6,654 nt of DNA, from positions 1-6,654 of the forward strand of contig CAZLSB010000229.1 in NCBI GenBank assembly GCA_964561825.1, read 5' to 3'. Origin of the DNA: JADKFD01 sp964561825 (lineage in GTDB: Bacteria; Pseudomonadota; Gammaproteobacteria; Xanthomonadales; SZUA-5). Both the position numbers and the translations under genes were made by a program. This document shows positions 1 to 6,539 of this stretch, piece by piece. The notes under the pieces were generated by a model. That model worked only from the letters and a program-made list of their open reading frames with translations, did no database searches and was not told where the DNA came from. Position 1 is the stretch's first letter. Every line of letters begins with the position of its first letter.

Positions 1-53
1 CTAGCTGAAATCAGCCTCAGCGATATTGACGCTTATCCGCGTGCCTCGACTGT

Positions 54-980
54 TCACGATGCGGGCGGTGCCAGTCGTTTGCGCAATCCCTGTTCCATGC
101 TTGACCACTGCGGATGGCCTCTTAAAGGCGCCAGGTCCGGAGATGCCAGCAGCGCGGCGCTAAAAGCTCGGTGTTCAAGTGCAAATTCCAAGGCCCGAAA
201 TGCTTCGTCAGGGGTGCCGACGCGCGCCACATAGTGCGCGCGCAACACCAGCGTGCTGGACTGGTCCAGCACGCAAGGCTGATCGACGCAGCTCGGATCG
301 AGCGCCAGCGATTTTTTGTAGTGCTCGGCGGCCGCGCTAGGTGAGCCGGCGTCGAGCGCGAGCAAGGCCAACAGGAGTGCTGCCAGCGCCTGATCGGCCG
401 GCCGGGCTGCACGCTCTGCCAGCTCTCGATGCCGTTCGGCTGCCTGAGCTACCGCTGCATCGCCCATGCCGCGCAGTGCGAGGACCAGCTTTCGGGTCGA
501 GACCAGGCGTTGCTTCAAGCTGCTGGCGCTCTCTGGAATTTGCACCAGTAGCGTCTGCAGCGCTTCAGTCGCTTCACGATGCCGCCCGCGCAGTAGCAGG
601 ATTTCAGCACGGCTGCCGCTATGCACCCAACTGCGCGGGTGATCCGGGCCGAGCGTCGCACTGAGCAGTGCATACGCCTCGGCGAGCAAGGCGTCGGCCG
701 CATCGAGTTGCCCAAGACGCAGCCGAATGGTCGCTTCGTTATGCATGCTGTCGGCGCGATCGGGGTGCTGCGCTGGGAGATTGATTTCTTCGTTGGCACG
801 CGCTTGGCGGATGGATTCAAGCGCCGCGTGCAAGCGGCCGGCGTTGCGCTCGACCAGACTCAGATTGTTGTAGACGACGGCAAAATTCGGATGATTGGCC
901 GGTAGCACCAAGTGGAACATGTCGAGCGCTTTGCGCTGCGCGTTGATGGCGGCGGTGTAATCGCCGAGGTCGTGGTGCAC
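54..980 (-). CDS. TPR repeat protein, 5'-damaged (probable remnant of a kinase-TPR type protein)
   Basis: Predicted helical scaffold protein made of tetratricopeptide repeats, which normally mediate protein-protein contacts. Counting from the GTG at 980, residues 33-74, 75-116 and 117-158 form three consecutive units of exactly 42 residues with the kinesin-light-chain style pattern (A-x-x-x-N-N-L, then G-R/Q-L-x-A-A-L, then a closing L-P-A-Q-H-P-D or L-G-P-D-H-P-R). A first unit begins before the GTG: the codons just upstream read S-V-W-L-N-L-G-A-V. This start therefore cuts into the first helix and is unlikely to be the native one. The frame stays open to 1082, where a TGA at 1083-1085 closes it. 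Further weaker repeats lie at about 159-235. The C-terminus (D-L-A-P-L-R-G-H-P-Q-W) resembles the tails of Ser/Thr kinase-TPR proteins of Lysobacterales, but no kinase domain is present. TPR assignment is secure; the kinase ancestry is inference. Confidence 0.75.
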   Translation of the reverse strand: MHHDLGDYTAAINAQRKALDMFHLVLPANHPNFAVVYNNLSLVERNAGRLHAALESIRQARANEEINLPAQHPDRADSMHNEATIRLRLGQLDAADALLAEAYALLSATLGPDHPRSWVHSGSRAEILLLRGRHREATEALQTLLVQIPESASSLKQRLVSTRKLVLALRGMGDAAVAQAAERHRELAERAARPADQALAALLLALLALDAGSPSAAAEHYKKSLALDPSCVDQPCVLDQSSTLVLRAHYVARVGTPDEAFRALEFALEHRAFSAALLASPDLAPLRGHPQWSSMEQGLRKRLAPPAS

Positions 981-1138
981 CGCGCCGAGGTTGAGCCAGA
1001 CGCTGGCAAGACGTGCAGACGGGCCGGGTTCGAGGCATCGATGGCCTTGGCGATCTCGTCGGATTGGCTGCGGCCTTCCGACATTTCACGCAGCAGCAGG
1101 GTGATGGGCTGATTGCGCTTGGTCGGGCAAGAAGGCAC
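981..1138 (-). pseudogene. Possible ECF sigma factor N-terminal remnant, out of frame with the TPR gene
   Basis: A GTG at 1138-1136 has a good Shine-Dalgarno (TAAGGA, minus strand, 1149-1144) five bases upstream. It opens a frame reading V-P-S-C-P-T-K-R-N-Q-P-I-T-L-L-L-R-E-M-S-E-G-R. The I-T-x-L-L-x-x-x-x-x-G pattern is typical of the first helix of ECF sigma factors of the group that precedes kinase-TPR genes. The usual continuation (Y-D-E-L-R-x-L-A) is absent. By about 1020 the credible protein signal has moved to the TPR frame, which is offset so that one missing base, or two extra ones, would join the two. I read this as a sigma-factor start fused to a TPR tail after a deletion, with a later frameshift. 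A plain 5' extension of the TPR gene with one frameshift or sequencing error is the main alternative. The original frame runs on to a stop at 860-862. Confidence 0.4.
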
Positions 1139-1143
1139 GATTT

Positions 1144-1149
1144 TCCTTA
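1144..1149 (-). promoter_or_regulatory. Ribosome binding site for the GTG at 1138
   Basis: Minus-strand TAAGGA ends five bases before the GTG at 1138. It supports a genuine former translation start there, although the frame it opens is not the TPR frame. Confidence 0.5.
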
Positions 1150-1179
1150 TTGAAGGTAGGCTTGGCGAGCCCTTGCGAT

Positions 1180-1201
1180 GCGCCAAAAGCAACTTTGGCG
1201 C
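1180..1201. promoter_or_regulatory. 8-bp inverted repeat (hairpin or operator candidate)
   Basis: GCGCCAAA at 1180-1187 and TTTGGCGC at 1194-1201 are perfect inverted arms around a six-base spacer. A third half-site, TTGGCG at 1162-1167, can pair with the same CGCCAA, so two mutually exclusive hairpins are possible. There is no T-run on either side, so it is not an intrinsic terminator. It lies about 42-63 bases upstream of the minus-strand GTG at 1138 and could be a regulator site or a 5' leader structure. Confidence 0.45.
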
Positions 1202-1212
1202 GCTCATGAGGA

Positions 1213-1231
1213 AAGGCCGACAGGCTGCTGG
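1213..1231. repeat. Degenerate copy of the 19-bp terminal inverted repeat
   Basis: Bases 1213-1231 (aaggccgacaggctgctgg) match the right terminal repeat at 6540-6558 (aagtccgaccggctgctag) at 16 of 19 positions in the same orientation. By hand, under equal base composition, a match this good anywhere in the window on either strand is expected about one time in a thousand. It may be a decayed transposon end. Confidence 0.45.
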
Positions 1232-1402
1232 GCTGTCTCATTCCATATACGAGTTTTGGAAGGCCATTCCCATCAACCGAGGACATGGCGTTCATCCGAA
1301 GCGCCAGCGCACGCAGCGATTGGATTGCCCGCCGTGTTTTTCAGATTGTCCCATGACGGGTTCTAGTTGCCGCAATCCGTATGCAGCAATAGACCCATCG
1401 TT

Positions 1403-1407
1403 AAAGG
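1403..1407 (+). promoter_or_regulatory. Ribosome binding site for the LVIVD repeat gene
   Basis: AAAGG ends nine bases before the ATG at 1417. The signal peptide begins immediately after this ATG, which supports it over other in-frame starts. Confidence 0.5.
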
Positions 1408-1416
1408 CAACGAAAG

Positions 1417-3321
1417 ATGAGCCCAATATCGACATTCTGGCGGGCGGTGACCGCAGTGGCGGCGCTGTGGATCGCTATGCCAGCCCTGGCGATCGAACAA
1501 TGCAATCTGCAGGTCACGCACCAAGGCCACGGCCCGGTCTTCACAACGGCCACGTGGAGCGGCGGCGGTGAATCGCTGCTGTTGGTCGGCGAGGGCGCAG
1601 TGCTGTCAATCTATAACATCGCCAATGCCGCGGCGCCGGTGCGCCTGGGCGAGATTGGGCTGTCCGGGCTGGTGACGCATCTGGCAGTCCGCACGAACGG
1701 CACTTTGGTGGCCGTCTCTGACGGGCGCAACGCTATTCGCCTCGTGAACATTAGCAATCGCAGCGCGCCTGTGTTGCTCGGCACCTACAACACGCCCGGC
1801 GGTCGCAGGCCGCTCGGTATGGATATCGCTGGCGACACCCTTTTTACTGCGGTAACTCCCGCCGGCCTCGCCGCGATCGATATCAGCAATCCTGCAGCGC
1901 CTGTCCTGCTTTCACAGGTGGTCACGCCCGGCACGGATTTTGTTAACGACGTCAAGATTCGCGGCACGCGCGCCTACGTGGCTGACGACATTGAGGGCAT
2001 CACGGTTTGGAATGTGCAGTCGCCAGCCGCGATGACGCCGCTGCCCGGCTATGCCGCCGCGAGCGGCGCATCGAATCTGTTCATCGATGGCTCGCGCGCC
2101 TATGTAGCCCGGCGCCACCTGGGCTACGACATCCTCGACATTTCGGGTAATACGCCGACGCTGCTCGGGTCAGTGACTACCGTTGGCAGTTACTCGCAGG
2201 GTGCGCTAGTGAATGGTCATCTGGTGACCGCCGCGGGTCCCGGCGGGATGCGCGTCTTCAACATCGCCAACATTGCCAGTCCGCAACTGATTGCGACCGT
2301 CAGTGATCAGGTCAGCGTCAATAGCGTGATCGGATTTGGAAATCGCGCTTTTGTGCCGTTTTCATCGGAGACCACTAGCGGTCTGCGCGGCTACACGCTG
2401 GCCACACCGGCGAGCCCGAGTGCGCAGGCCAATATCGCATTGCGCGGTGCATCGTATGAGGCCGTGGCGCACGGCGGACGCGTGTACGTCCCGCAGTATC
2501 CGCGCGGCATCTCGGTGTACGACAACGTGGCCGCGACGCGCGGCGCGCTACTCGGGCGCTTCGATGCGCTGCCGATTTATCACGCTACTGCTGCCGGCAC
2601 CACGGTGTACGCGACCAGCGTCATCAGCGATGTCCACTCGCTACATGTTCTGAACGCTGCCAATCCTGCCGCGATCAGCCAAGTGACGTCGCTGCCCTTG
2701 CCGGGGGCGGCCTATCAAATCAGCACTGATGCCGGCTTTCTCTATGTGACGCTGGTCAATGAACTGCGCATCTACAGCATCGCCAATCCGACGCCAACCT
2801 TGGTAGGCACGTGGCAACCGCCTGTCGGCGCCGCATTGCATACCATCGCCAGTGGCAATCGCGCCTATGTTGGCGGCTCCAACCGGCTCTATGTGCTGGA
2901 TATTGCACAGCGCTCGGCGCCGGTGTTACTCGGCCAGTTCACGCTTGGCCATGCCACCACCGGGCTAGCCCTGGCAGCGCCCTTTATCTTTCTCGCCGAT
3001 GGCACCGATTTCGTGCGGGTGCTCAATGTTGCCAACCCAGCCGTGATCAGCAATCCGGCAAATCTCGATATCTTTCCCGGCATTTCCAATGACTTGGCGC
3101 TCTCCGGACAACGCCTTTACGTGGCAGCCGGCCCCCTCTGGGGCACGTTGATTGCAGATATCAGCAACCCGCTACTGATCAACCGCGTCGGCAACCTTCC
3201 GACCCCGGCCTCGGTGATCGGCGTGGCCTTTGCCAATGACACCTTGATCGCAGCGGAGGATCGCAACGGCGTGCGCTTCCATCAGTGCCCGAGCACGTTA
3301 TTCGCCAGCGGTTTCGAGTGA
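1417..3321 (+). CDS. Exported LVIVD-type beta-propeller repeat protein with C-terminal FASGFE
   Basis: A 634-residue protein with a clear Sec signal peptide: residues 1-25 carry Arg9, a hydrophobic core and M-P-A-L-A before the likely cut. The rest is about 14 units of 40-47 residues. Each has a hydrophobic strand followed by I/L-D-I-S/A-N-P-A-A-P-V-L-L-G (for example I-D-I-S-N-P-A-A-P-V-L-L near residues 151-162), the signature of LVIVD repeats, which fold as propeller blades. The mature chain has only two cysteines, Cys29 and Cys624, at opposite ends. It ends in F-A-S-G-F-E. No catalytic residues, membrane segment or lipobox are visible. The usual role of such proteins is extracellular or surface binding or structure; the ligand is unknown. 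It is the first gene of an operon: the next start is 19 bases downstream with its own Shine-Dalgarno. The repeat family is secure; the function is not known. Confidence 0.85.
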   Translation: MSPISTFWRAVTAVAALWIAMPALAIEQCNLQVTHQGHGPVFTTATWSGGGESLLLVGEGAVLSIYNIANAAAPVRLGEIGLSGLVTHLAVRTNGTLVAVSDGRNAIRLVNISNRSAPVLLGTYNTPGGRRPLGMDIAGDTLFTAVTPAGLAAIDISNPAAPVLLSQVVTPGTDFVNDVKIRGTRAYVADDIEGITVWNVQSPAAMTPLPGYAAASGASNLFIDGSRAYVARRHLGYDILDISGNTPTLLGSVTTVGSYSQGALVNGHLVTAAGPGGMRVFNIANIASPQLIATVSDQVSVNSVIGFGNRAFVPFSSETTSGLRGYTLATPASPSAQANIALRGASYEAVAHGGRVYVPQYPRGISVYDNVAATRGALLGRFDALPIYHATAAGTTVYATSVISDVHSLHVLNAANPAAISQVTSLPLPGAAYQISTDAGFLYVTLVNELRIYSIANPTPTLVGTWQPPVGAALHTIASGNRAYVGGSNRLYVLDIAQRSAPVLLGQFTLGHATTGLALAAPFIFLADGTDFVRVLNVANPAVISNPANLDIFPGISNDLALSGQRLYVAAGPLWGTLIADISNPLLINRVGNLPTPASVIGVAFANDTLIAAEDRNGVRFHQCPSTLFASGFE

Positions 3322-3330
3322 TTAAGATCT

Positions 3331-3334
3331 GGAG
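3331..3334 (+). promoter_or_regulatory. Ribosome binding site for the delta-60 repeat gene
   Basis: GGAG ends six bases before the ATG at 3341. It lies in the 19-base gap after the stop of the preceding gene, with no terminator between, which supports co-translation from one transcript. Confidence 0.65.
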
Positions 3335-3340
3335 CGCACC

Positions 3341-6241
3341 ATGAAAGACATCACTACCACGTGTCTCACCCTGTTCTTGCTGATTGCGCTGGCTGGCCGC
3401 GCCGTGGCCCAACAGGTATCGATTGATGACGAGTTTGCGCCCAGTTTCAACAATACCGTGCGCAGCGTTGCGGTCGATCAGCGCGGGAAACTTCTGTTTG
3501 GCGGCGATTTCACCGAGGTCAACGGGCAGACGACCCGACGTCTGACCCGGCTTTGGGGTCACGGCGGACTCGACCGTGACTTCAGCGCCGTGATTCCGAG
3601 TGGCCTCGTGTCCGCGATCGCGCCCACAACGGACGATCGCGTGCTGGTCGGCGGTAGCTTTACCACGGTCAATGGCTTACCGCGAAGCAATCTTGCATTG
3701 CTCAACGACGATGGCTCGACGGTCGCGACCTTCGCCCCCCAAATCAACGGGCAAGTGGCCGCTATCGCGCTCGTCGATGACAGCGATTCGTACTTTATTG
3801 CGGGCAGTTTTACCGCCGTGAACGGGCTCAACCGATCGCGCGCGGCGCACATGTTGGGTGCCAATGTGAACCCCAATTTCGTGCCCGCCAACTTGACTGG
3901 GACGGCATTTGCGATCGCCCAGCAGCGTGATGGCAAAGTGCTGTTGACCGGCAGCGTGCGCCGCCAGGGCGCGCCCGCGGCGCAGGGCCCGGTGCTGCGG
4001 CTGAATGCCGACGGCAGCATCGATCCGCAGTTCTTCTTTGCCGCAAACGGCGCCAATGACGAAGGCTATGCGCTGGTGGTGCTACCCGATCAACGCATTC
4101 TTTTAGGTGGCCGCTTTAGCAGTCAAGCCGGCCAGACGCGCTATCTGCTGCGCCTAAATCCAGACGGCACCGTCGACCCGAATTTTGTGCCGCCAACGCT
4201 CAATGGCGCGGTGCGCAGTGTCGCCGTGCAGGACGATGGACGCATCGTCATCGTCGGCGACTTTACCGGCGTCTCATTGCGCAACCGGGTTGCGCGCTTG
4301 AACGCCGACGGCAGTCTGGACGGCAGCTATGCGGCGCTGTTCGATCCCAACGACAGCGTCCATGGGGTGGCCTTGCAGCGCCACCAAGGCGCCGTCTTCG
4401 CGGGGGAGTTCACGTCTGTGAGCGGGCAGGCGCGCACGCGCGCGGCACGCGTCAGCTATCGCGGACTCCTGGACACGCGCTTTGCGGCGCAAGTCAGCGG
4501 CGGGGCGGTGGACGTGGTGGCCGGGCAGCCGGACGGGCGCGTTCTGCTGGGCGGCAGCTTTTCCAACGTCGCCGGCCAGATCAAGCCCTATCTCGCGCGC
4601 ATCAATAGCAGCGGCAGCCTGGACTCAAGCTTCGCGGCCGCGCCCAATAATGAGGTGCGCGCAATCGCGGTGCTCGCAGATCGCAGTGTGCTGATCGGCG
4701 GCGCCTTCAACGCGGTCAATGGCAGCACGCGGCTGCGCTTGGCCAAGTTAGACGCAGAAGGCGCGCTCGATCCAAATTTCAATGTGGCCGTTAACGGTGG
4801 CACCTTGCACACACTGACCCTTCAGGCCGATGGCAAAATCCTGATCGGCGGCAGCTTTACCAGCATCGGAGCCACGCCACGCGCCGGCATCGCGCGCTTG
4901 CACGCCAATGGCTCGCTGGATGTCGACTTTGTACCAGCGCCATTGAGCACATTTACGCGCGTGCGCGCCATCGCCGTGCGCACTGACGACGTGTTTCAAA
5001 CTACGCCGGGGCAAATTTATCTGGGCGGCGAAACCGATGGCCAGAATCGCTTGGAGCGATTGTTCTCGAACGGTAGTCTCGACAGCAGTTTTTTCCGACC
5101 AGAAAATGGAGAGGTTTGGTCGCTCAGCACGCTTGGCATCGGTAGCACGGTCTTCGGCTTGTCCTTCAGCGCGGGCTGCCGCTTTCGATCGGCGTCGGGC
5201 TGCTTCATCGACGCCAATGGCACCGTCATGTCGTTTTTGCCGACGGTGGGCGGTGATTTTTTCCTGGGCGGCGCGTTCACAACCATCTCTGACGATCCCG
5301 CTTCCGGCATAGCGCAAGTGGCGCAACCGAATCAATTTGCCGGCCCCAGCGAGCTATTCGGCCTGTCGGTGGCCGGCGATACAGCCACCGTCAACAGCCT
5401 GTATCAGCAAGACGACGGCAAGTTGCTTTTTGCCGGCGCATTCATCACCGTCAATGGACAGACGCGAGAGCGAATCGCGCGAAGCGGCGAGAGTCCGGTC
5501 GAGTTCTTTTCCGCCACACCGGCAACCCGAATAGCTGGCATCAAGACGCAGTGGGATTTCAGCTCGCGCGAAGCGCGCTTTTTGCCTGGCGGATTGGATG
5601 TACAGCTTGAGCGTGCGCCGGTGTTGCTGATGGCTTCGCAATGCTGCGACGCGGCAGCATTCACGCCGGTCGGCGGTGCGCGCGCCGTTCGGGAAAGCCT
5701 AGCCACCCATATCTGGGCGAAAGACTTCGCGTCCGCCCCCAGCACTCGATTCTTTCTGCGCTGGCGCTACAGCGTTCGCGACGGGCGCGGCGGCACCAGT
5801 CTGTATGAGTCGCCGATCTTGCGCGTGGTACCGCGCAGCCCGGTTCTCAGCTATTCGCCAGCCCCTAGTCTTGCTGCGGATACCCTCATTTTCCCATCCG
5901 GCCCAGCCGGCCCGGGGCTGCGTCAGATCGGCGTCACGCCTTCGGGCACGGAAGGCGGCACAACGCGCTTGGAGAATTGTGCAATGACCAATGTTGTCGG
6001 CTCGGCAGTGTTTGAAGTCGTGCGTGCCGTTCCGGCCAATTTCACCTGGGAACGAACCGCGGGTCTGCTGGAATTGCGCTGCACACGTACCGCACAACTC
6101 AGCACCGCGCGCCTGACCTGCCTGCCCATCCCCAGCGACGGAACCCCCCTCGCACCGGTTAGCTTCGGCTTGACCTGTCCTGCCACCGGAGGCCTCCAAG
6201 CGCCCATTTTCGCCAACGGGTTTGAAGCTGATCCCACTTGA
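3341..6241 (+). CDS. Exported delta-60/DUF5122 repeat protein with Cys-containing C-terminal domain and FANGFE tail
   Basis: A 966-residue protein with a signal peptide (hydrophobic residues 9-19, cut probably after A-V-A at 23). Residues 27-718 hold about 14 units averaging 50 residues, beginning near 27, 77, 127, 175, 227, 278, 326, 377, 427, 476, 526, 580, 629 and 666. Most follow the pattern L-D-x-x-F ... V-x-A-I-A-V-x-x-D-G-K-I-L-I-G-G-S-F-T-x-V-N-G ... R-L-x-x-D-G-S, the delta-60 / DUF5122 repeat, predicted to form propeller blades. Units 12 and 13 are degenerate, and unit 12 carries Cys613 and Cys621. Residues 720-836 look beta-rich but are not recognised. Residues 837-948 start Y-S-P-A-P and carry Cys880, Cys914, Cys927 and Cys946 in an N-C ... 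L-R-C-T ... L-T-C ... L-T-C-P pattern, suggesting an Ig-like domain. It ends I-F-A-N-G-F-E-A-D-P-T. No active site is visible. It is the second gene of an operon and probably works outside the cell with its neighbour; the ligand is unknown. Confidence 0.87.
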   Translation: MKDITTTCLTLFLLIALAGRAVAQQVSIDDEFAPSFNNTVRSVAVDQRGKLLFGGDFTEVNGQTTRRLTRLWGHGGLDRDFSAVIPSGLVSAIAPTTDDRVLVGGSFTTVNGLPRSNLALLNDDGSTVATFAPQINGQVAAIALVDDSDSYFIAGSFTAVNGLNRSRAAHMLGANVNPNFVPANLTGTAFAIAQQRDGKVLLTGSVRRQGAPAAQGPVLRLNADGSIDPQFFFAANGANDEGYALVVLPDQRILLGGRFSSQAGQTRYLLRLNPDGTVDPNFVPPTLNGAVRSVAVQDDGRIVIVGDFTGVSLRNRVARLNADGSLDGSYAALFDPNDSVHGVALQRHQGAVFAGEFTSVSGQARTRAARVSYRGLLDTRFAAQVSGGAVDVVAGQPDGRVLLGGSFSNVAGQIKPYLARINSSGSLDSSFAAAPNNEVRAIAVLADRSVLIGGAFNAVNGSTRLRLAKLDAEGALDPNFNVAVNGGTLHTLTLQADGKILIGGSFTSIGATPRAGIARLHANGSLDVDFVPAPLSTFTRVRAIAVRTDDVFQTTPGQIYLGGETDGQNRLERLFSNGSLDSSFFRPENGEVWSLSTLGIGSTVFGLSFSAGCRFRSASGCFIDANGTVMSFLPTVGGDFFLGGAFTTISDDPASGIAQVAQPNQFAGPSELFGLSVAGDTATVNSLYQQDDGKLLFAGAFITVNGQTRERIARSGESPVEFFSATPATRIAGIKTQWDFSSREARFLPGGLDVQLERAPVLLMASQCCDAAAFTPVGGARAVRESLATHIWAKDFASAPSTRFFLRWRYSVRDGRGGTSLYESPILRVVPRSPVLSYSPAPSLAADTLIFPSGPAGPGLRQIGVTPSGTEGGTTRLENCAMTNVVGSAVFEVVRAVPANFTWERTAGLLELRCTRTAQLSTARLTCLPIPSDGTPLAPVSFGLTCPATGGLQAPIFANGFEADPT

Positions 6242-6390
6242 GCTGAGCCTGCAGAGCCCGCAGTTCTGATCGCGGCGTTCAGTAGGTGATTCAACCTAGA
6301 AACCGCAGTTGACCGCTGTTCAAGAGCCGTAGTGCGATGATTCTTGTGATATTTAGGCCGCTCGACCCGTTTACCCATCGGGTGAGTGCA
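6242..6390. other. Spacer downstream of the propeller operon
   Basis: No gene is supported here. Weak stems are present, such as TAGGT/ACCTA at 6283-6298 and ACCC/GGGT at 6373-6383, but neither is followed by a T-run. No intrinsic terminator for the operon can be named with confidence; transcripts may run into the structured element that follows. Confidence 0.5.
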
Positions 6391-6409
6391 CTAGCAGCCG
6401 GTCGGACTT
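6391..6409. repeat. Left terminal inverted repeat (19 bp)
   Basis: Perfect inverse complement of 6540-6558. The match ends sharply on both sides: 6390/6559 and 6410/6539 do not pair. Confidence 0.9.
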
Positions 6410-6462
6410 AAAGGAAATCGGCTGCAAATCCGCCTGGACGATCCATATTCCGCCGCTTTCTC

Positions 6463-6485
6463 GGGCAATAGAAGAGCTATTACCC
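6463..6485. repeat. Internal hairpin of the element
   Basis: GGG-C-AATAG (6463-6471) pairs with CTATT-A-CCC (6477-6485) around a five-base AAGAG loop. This gives eight pairs and one C/A mismatch. A short TT follows, not a real T-run. Confidence 0.6.
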
Positions 6486-6490
6486 TTCAA

Positions 6491-6535
6491 AATCGACGAA
6501 ATCTGGCTTCGCCCAGTCAGATTTTCGCTTCGATT
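6491..6535. repeat. Internal imperfect hairpin of the element
   Basis: Arm 6491-6505 (aatcgacgaaatctg) pairs with 6518-6535 (cagattttcgcttcgatt). It forms 15 base pairs with one 1-base and one 2-base bulge on the right arm, closing a 12-base loop. Confidence 0.6.
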
Positions 6536-6539
6536 CTTC

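Larger units (their letters stand above)
1139..1416. other. Divergent intergenic region between the TPR locus and the propeller operon
   Basis: This 278-base stretch separates the minus-strand start at 1138 from the plus-strand start at 1417 and should hold promoters for both directions. I see no convincing -35/-10 pair on either strand. It contains the TTGGCG/CGCCAA cluster at 1162-1201 and a sequence at 1213-1231 resembling the terminal repeat of the element at 6391-6558. Open frames crossing it on both strands show no recognisable protein features. Confidence 0.6.

Noticed and set aside
1..53. Possible structure in gctgaaatcagc near the left edge as terminator of the TPR gene
   Set aside because: Four-base-pair stem with no T-run on the minus strand; nothing supportable in these 53 bases.
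1086..1295. Minus-strand open frame of 69 codons just upstream of the TPR frame
   Set aside because: It is in the TPR frame and ends at the TGA at 1083-1085, so it could be a former 5' part, but its sequence has no TPR, kinase or sigma features. The alternative frame opened at 1138 has a better start and a family-like pattern.
1322..1378. Inverted repeat GGATTGC (1322-1328) / GCAATCC (1372-1378) upstream of the propeller operon
   Set aside because: Arms of 7 bases separated by 43 bases are expected by chance at this scale; nothing links them to a promoter.
1113..1571. Plus-strand open frame of 152 codons
   Set aside because: It overlaps the signal-peptide region of the propeller gene in another frame, shows no domain pattern, and has the composition of a shadow frame in GC-rich DNA.
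3559..4056. Minus-strand open frame of 165 codons
   Set aside because: Antisense shadow: its regular look mirrors the repeat structure of the coding strand.
4748..5335. Minus-strand open frame of 195 codons inside the delta-60 gene
   Set aside because: Antisense shadow of a strongly supported repeat gene; composition is rich in Arg and Ala with no recognisable motif.
3401..5500. Tandem DNA repeats or a CRISPR-like array in the delta-60 gene
   Set aside because: The roughly 150-base periodicity is protein-level repeat structure with diverged codons; there are no identical short repeats with unique spacers.
5699..6199. Minus-strand open frame of 166 codons
   Set aside because: Antisense to the C-terminal domain of the delta-60 gene, with no independent start signal or family resemblance.
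6283..6298. Possible operon terminator TAGGT-gattca-ACCTA
   Set aside because: Only five base pairs and no following T-run.
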